Assembly (NCBI GenBank): GCA_001724265.1
Contig: MEDY01000083.1
Span: 1 to 64,000, forward strand
Direction of reading: 5' to 3'
DNA length: 64,000 nt
Source of the DNA: Rhizaria sp. SCN 62-66
Taxonomy: Eukaryota > Rhizaria, unplaced
The translations under genes and the position numbers were made by a program. Of the stretch, positions 55,901 through 61,900 are shown piece after piece; position 1 is the first letter of the stretch; the number at the start of each line of letters is the position of its first letter. Below the pieces are notes generated by a model. That model worked only from the letters and a program-made list of their open reading frames with translations. It had not been told where the DNA came from and did no database searches.

Positions 55901-58900
55901 GCACCTGCACCACTGGTGGCCGCGCTTGCAGCGCTGGCGTTGGCGTTAGCCGCAGTAGTAGCGCCGCCGGCATTGCCACCGCTGGATTTCGCCACGGAGG
56001 CGAGCGACTCCCATACCGCGCCTTCGCTCTGCGAGATGTCGAGCGGCCGCGGGACGCGCACGCTGCCCACGGTCACGCCGGCGACCTCGCGCGGCAGCGA
56101 GAGACGGAACAGCAGACACGTGTCGTAGTTCTTGGCGAGGTCGCGGAAGCCGAGGAACTCGCACGTGAGCGGCGCCTGCAGGTCAGCCTTGGCGAGCGCG
56201 CGGATCGAGTCTGGGTGTGACGGTGACTTGTTCGTGCCGCCGTTGCCGCCCGCACCGTTGGCGTCGTCGTCATCGTGGTCGCCGCTGTAGTTCGGCTGCG
56301 CAGAAGAAAGCTTACTCTTGCTCTTCCGGCCGTTGCCGTTCAGACTGCTCCCGCCGCGACCACGACGAGCACCGTTGCTGCTGTCAGCCGCGTCGGTGGT
56401 CACGCGGGCAGCGCGGCGGTGAGAGGGCTGGGCAGCGGGAGCGCCGTCGGGTTGCCTCGGCGTGATGCTGCTTCCAGCCGCGTTCTTGCCGGTATCAGCG
56501 CTGACAGAACCCTTGCGTTTCATGCTGTGAGCAGTGGAGCGCGCGTGTTTGCGCAGCGATTCGTCGTCACCAGCGGTTTCATCGTCGTCATCGTCATCGT
56601 CGTCGTCATCATCGTCGTTGTTTTTGCGACCACGCTGCGACTTGCTGTGGTTGGCACCGCGCATCTCAGCCTCCGCCGCTGCGGCCTCTTCCGCAGCCTC
56701 AGCGGCCTCCACCGCAGCAGCGGCGTTGCCGCACACGAGCGCAGTCGGCAAACCAAGCGCGCGCAGCGTAGCGATGCGCAGTTGCATCTCTTCTTGCTGG
56801 TTCAGAGGACGCTTGTACACGGAGCTGCCACTAGATGTCGTGTCTGCGCTCGCACTTGTGGCATGGCTGTTGTTCTTGTTGCGACTCGTGTGACCAGTCG
56901 AGCTCTCACTTCCGTGCTCAGCAGCGCCAGCGTTTGCAGTAATGGCGTTCACGTTCGCGCCACTGCTTGAGCTCGGACCGATGGCGACGGTCGTGGCCCA
57001 GCGCAAACGAGTCCCAGGCGCAGCGCCAATCGCCTCGGCCGCGGGGCCCGTGGCGGGGACGTTGCCGAAGCCGGCCGAGCCGAGTGCGAAGGCGCCTTGC
57101 GAGTAGAGCGACGAGGCGTCGGGAGACGAGTAGTGGTGGAAGAGCGCGCAGACAAACTGCTCGGAGGCAAGGATGCAGCCTGCGGGCGTGACGGCCTTGA
57201 TACGCGCGGCGCGGCAGACGTGGGCGCCGAAGTAGCACATCTTGCCCATGACGGGGTTGTAGCCGGGGAAGACGGGGCCGGCGTGGAGGCCGAGCCGCAC
57301 GTTGGTGTTGGCTGCAAGCCCAAGCGATGCCCAGGAAATGCGCTTCATGTGCTGGATGAGCTGGATGCCGAACGACGCGCAGCCCTGCACGGAGTCAAAC
57401 ACGCAGTAGAGACCGCTACCCCAGTTCTCCGTGTACACAGGCACATAGCCAGTGGTTTCGGCGACTTCCATGAGCACGCTGTAAAAGCGGCGGTAAAATC
57501 GCGGCATGTGACGCTCCATGAGCAAGTCTACGTTGCTGACGTCGGCAAAGAAGAAGTAGCGCACGACACGCGGTGCATTGAGCGCAGCCTTCATCGCGCT
57601 CGCCAGGTCCAAGCTCGCCTCCGCAGTGACACCCATGACGAAGCCGCTGTTCGTGGTGAAGGAGCTGAGCTGGGACTCCTCAGACTGAGAATCGGAGCTA
57701 GTTGGCGACGGCTCAGGCTGAATCTGCTGTCGTTGCAGCTGATCCTTCGGTGCGTTCGGATTGGTGTTCGCAGTTGCGCCCATGTTAGGACTTTGCTGCG
57801 GCAGAGCGCGCAGCGACTGGAGTTCGATTTCAGTGTACGCCTCAGCGCCAGTGGCAGAGAGATTGCTGTTCGCAGCGCCAGCGCGCTTGCTGCGCGTGCT
57901 TATACCAGCACTGGTTGGCGAGTTAACGCTCGCAGTCGGCGACGGCAAGGCTGTCGGGGACTGCGGCCTTGGCAGACTGTTGGCGTGAGCAGTTCCACTG
58001 CTGGTAGCAGTAAGACTCTGGGGCGACAGCGATCCTTGCCGCACGATGCTTGGAGTCGGCGACGGGAGACTGCTCACGGGCGACACGCTCGCAGCAGCAG
58101 CGCTCGCAGTCGTTCCAGCCCCAGGTCCAGCATTAGTACTGGTAGAAGCACTGGTTCGCGCGGTCGAGCCAGACTTGGCGGCGTTCGCAGCAGCCACTGA
58201 CTGACTGCCGTCCTTAAAGATCTTTGTCTTCCCGGCAAGCCAGGTTTCAAGCGCGCCAGCAACGCCCAGCTTGGCGATAACAGCCGCGGCAATCGTGCCC
58301 GGCAGTGCGGGGCACAGCCTGCGGTGCTCCGAGAAGGGCAGCTTGCTCAGCGACGTGTAGGTCAGCGTCGCGGCCGTGTCGGCCGAGAAGGCCGAGGCCT
58401 GGGCGCGGCGCGTCTTGATCTGCGCGATCGACGCCCAGGACATGTTTAGGCCTTCGAGCTGAGTCAAAACAGGGACGTTCACAGCATTGGCGCCAACAGC
58501 GGTGCTTGAGCTGTTACTCGCGGCGCTGTTGGCGTTGTTGGCAGCAGCAGCGCGAGCGCGGGCTCCTGAGCGCGAGTTGTTGTTCGCTTCAGCCTCGGAG
58601 GGCTGCGGCTTGGCACCCGCGGCAAACGCGGTCGCGATTAACGTGGAAAGCGGGGTGACCGTGGGCACCGGGCCGGCGTACAGGAGCGGCAGCCCCGGGG
58701 CGAGCAGCAGCGGCAGACGCGCGCGCACGGTGGCCGACACGGTGACCGTGAGCGACAACGGAGCGCGGGAAGACGCGTTCGCGAGCGCAGTCGCCGTGTT
58801 GGCCGCAGCGGCAGCAACGGCAACGGCGGCCGAGGGTGCGTTGTCACCCTTCGCGACACCAGCAGTAGCCCCAGGGGCAGCCTTCGCGCTCGCGCCAGCA

Positions 58901-61900
58901 CCAGCGTTCGTGGAGCTTGCGGTGCTGGCAGCAGCCGCCCTGCCAGTGCTAGAGCTGTTATTGGCAAACGCGAGCGCGTCAACGGCGCCCGCGCTGATGT
59001 ACGCCTGCGCCTCGCGCTCCACGGCGCCGCCGCGGCCAGTCAGGTCGCCCAGCGCGGCGTCCTTGCCCGCCGCAGCCGCGGCCGCGGCGTGCGCCAGCAG
59101 GAACTGCAGCGACGCGCGCGGGAGAACCCAGGCCGCGCGGCCGTGCGACAGAGCGCAGGCGGCGAGGTCGTCGGCGAGCTTGAGACGCAAACTGAAGATG
59201 TCGATGAGCTCGACGGCGTGGCCGGCGGTCTCCCAGTCAAGGATGAATGACTCGACGGGACCGATGGGGAAGCGGTGGTAGTGAACAGTGAACTGTACAG
59301 GGGGAGCTTCGAAGATAGTCGCAGCGGTGGAGCTAGAACCAGTGCCATTGTTCGTATTGTTGTTGCTACCGTTGGCGTTGACAGTGCCATGGTTCACGCC
59401 GCGCGGGTACGCAGAGGTCGAGGTGCCAAGGTTGAAGCCATCCTCAACGAGAACGTTACCCGAGACAACACCAGACACTGAATACTTCTTCGCACTATTT
59501 TTTGTGTTAACAGCAACAATGTCTTCGTCGACTGAAGCAAGCAGCTGTGAAACAGTGTCCATGGCAATGGAGTGGCGCCTCGCACGGCCAGCCTCTGTGT
59601 TGCCGTCCGCACCGTCGTCATCGAAGCTCTGACTGTCGCCAAAACTGGAGTTGGGGGCATCACGCGTGCTTGAGTTTTTATCATCGGCGGTGCCCTGGTT
59701 CCTCCGACCATTTCCACCAGCACCAGCGTTGTTGCGCGCAGTGGCAGCGCCTGGCTTTGAGTTGGCGTCTACGTTCGCGGCGGATGCCGTCGCGGCCGCA
59801 ATGCTTGACGCGGCAGCCGCCTCGGCGGCGGCTGCAGCAGCGGCGGCTGCAGCGATGTTGGCACGCTTCCTGCGCGCGTGCAGCAGCATGCGCGAGTCAA
59901 CGACGGACATGCACACGCACTTGCACGAGAGCTGCGAAGCCCGGAGATATGCCAGGCCCTTCATGCTGTCACGCGCAAAGTCGTACAGGATCATGTCGTT
60001 AAGGAACCGCTCGTTGGTGGTGTAATGCACGACCGCGCGCTGCAGCACAACCTGCGCGCGCGCGCGCCACTGCGCGAGCCCGTGTACGCTGTAGTCGACG
60101 GAGCCCAGGAAGAAGTCCTTGGGGTCGAACGGCACGAAGACGTGCAGCTCCGTGTTCTGCTGCAGCATGAGCTCCGCGAACAGCACGTCCGCGCCGGAGC
60201 AGAGGAAGCAGAAGGCCACGCGCACGGGCGGGAGCGTCGCCACGCGGTCCGCAATGGCGTCGGCCAGGCGCGCGCAGAGACGCGGCGTGGTGGGGTGCAC
60301 GGCGTTCATCGCGGTGAGCACGGCGAGCTCCTCGGCCACGGTCAGATCGCAGCTCAGCGAGGGGTCCGTGACTGCGACGGGGGGAATGTGAGTCGCTGGA
60401 GAGCCGTTGGTGCTATTGCTATTACCGCGGGCAGTGAGGGTCCGCTTGACACGAGACGGACTCTCAGGACGAGCGTTGGAGCTGTCGTCATCTGTGTAAG
60501 AGTTTGCGCCCATGTTCGCGTCGTTTTTTGGAGAAATGATAGGAAGTGATGCGATGGTCTCAAACGCACGATTCGGGCCAATATTAACACCAAGGCTGCC
60601 AGCAACATCATGCAGCGCACTCATGCTTGCAGCATTGGCCGCGCTCTTCGAAGCATTCGTCCCAGCAGAAACATTACTAGATGCGTCGTTCATGTAGAGA
60701 GAGCAAGGCAGCTTCCCACTGTTGCTGTTGCTCGTGTCGGCGTTTGCACTCGTCATGTGAGTCGCTCCACCCAAGTACGCACGCGTCGTGGGATCAACGC
60801 CGGCACGCACATCAGCGAGCACGCCCGCGGTCGCGATGTAGTGTGCGCGCGCAGTGATGAACGCACCGGGGGTCAACGCCGGGGTGAGCGACTGCGCCAG
60901 CGCGCCGCCGCTGTTGCTGCCGCCTGCGCCGACGGTGGGCAGGCCCGTGGTCGCGGACACCGTGGCGTGCGCCGGCTGCGGCCCGGCGTAGGTGACGTCA
61001 GACGCGATGCGCGCGGACGCCGGCGGGGGCAGGTCCGCGCGGTGGCCGCAGAAGACGAGGACGGTGCCGAACGAGTGCGGGACCTCGCCAATCGCGCTGT
61101 CAACAGAGGTCTTTTCGTCGCTGCTCCCGCTGCTGCTGCTTGTGTTGCTGGTAAACTTACGCGCAGAGTGCGACTGAAAACCGTACAGAGGGCAGATAAC
61201 GGCTTCAGCAGGCAGTTGCGATCCAGCCATCGTTGAAGCACTCGTGCTCGCGGCATTGGCGGCGTCAGCACCAGCAGTTGCGGGCCGTTGTCCAGGCGGG
61301 TTGTGCAACAGCGCGCGCACGGGCGCGCGCGGAAGCGTCGCCAGTCCGCTGGTACTGTAGCATAGGTTTATACCGCTCGCGCTCGCCAAAGCGCTGCCGA
61401 GCCGCGCCAGCAGCGACAGATTGAGCGAGTAGCCGTCGAGAGCAAGCAGGCTACCGCGGCTGAGGGAAGTGAGGCGCGACGCGCACAGGAAGCCGAACAG
61501 GCCGGCCTGCACGTACGACAGGCGCGACGGCAGAGGGGAGCCGGCGGCGTGCGCGCTGGACGGGCCCTTGAGTGCATGTGACGGTGACAGAATGCCTGTA
61601 GCGCCAGATCCAGAGCGCAGGGCGTTGGCGCTGCTGTTGAGGGTTGTCCGAGGCGCTGCAGCCACAGAAGAGGCAGTCGCATGAGCAACAGGCGGGGGCG
61701 GAGGGTACAGAACGTTGCCGTCCTCACCATTACCAGCGCCACCGAGACCGCTGATGCCGTCAAAGCCACCGCTGCCGCTGTTGCCAACGCTGCCAGTCGC
61801 GACAGCCGCCGTCCTGCCACCGTTCATACCACTGGTAGAGCCGGCGGTGTTGAACAGCGGAGGCAGGGTCAGAATGCCGCTATTGCTGAAAACGCCACTC

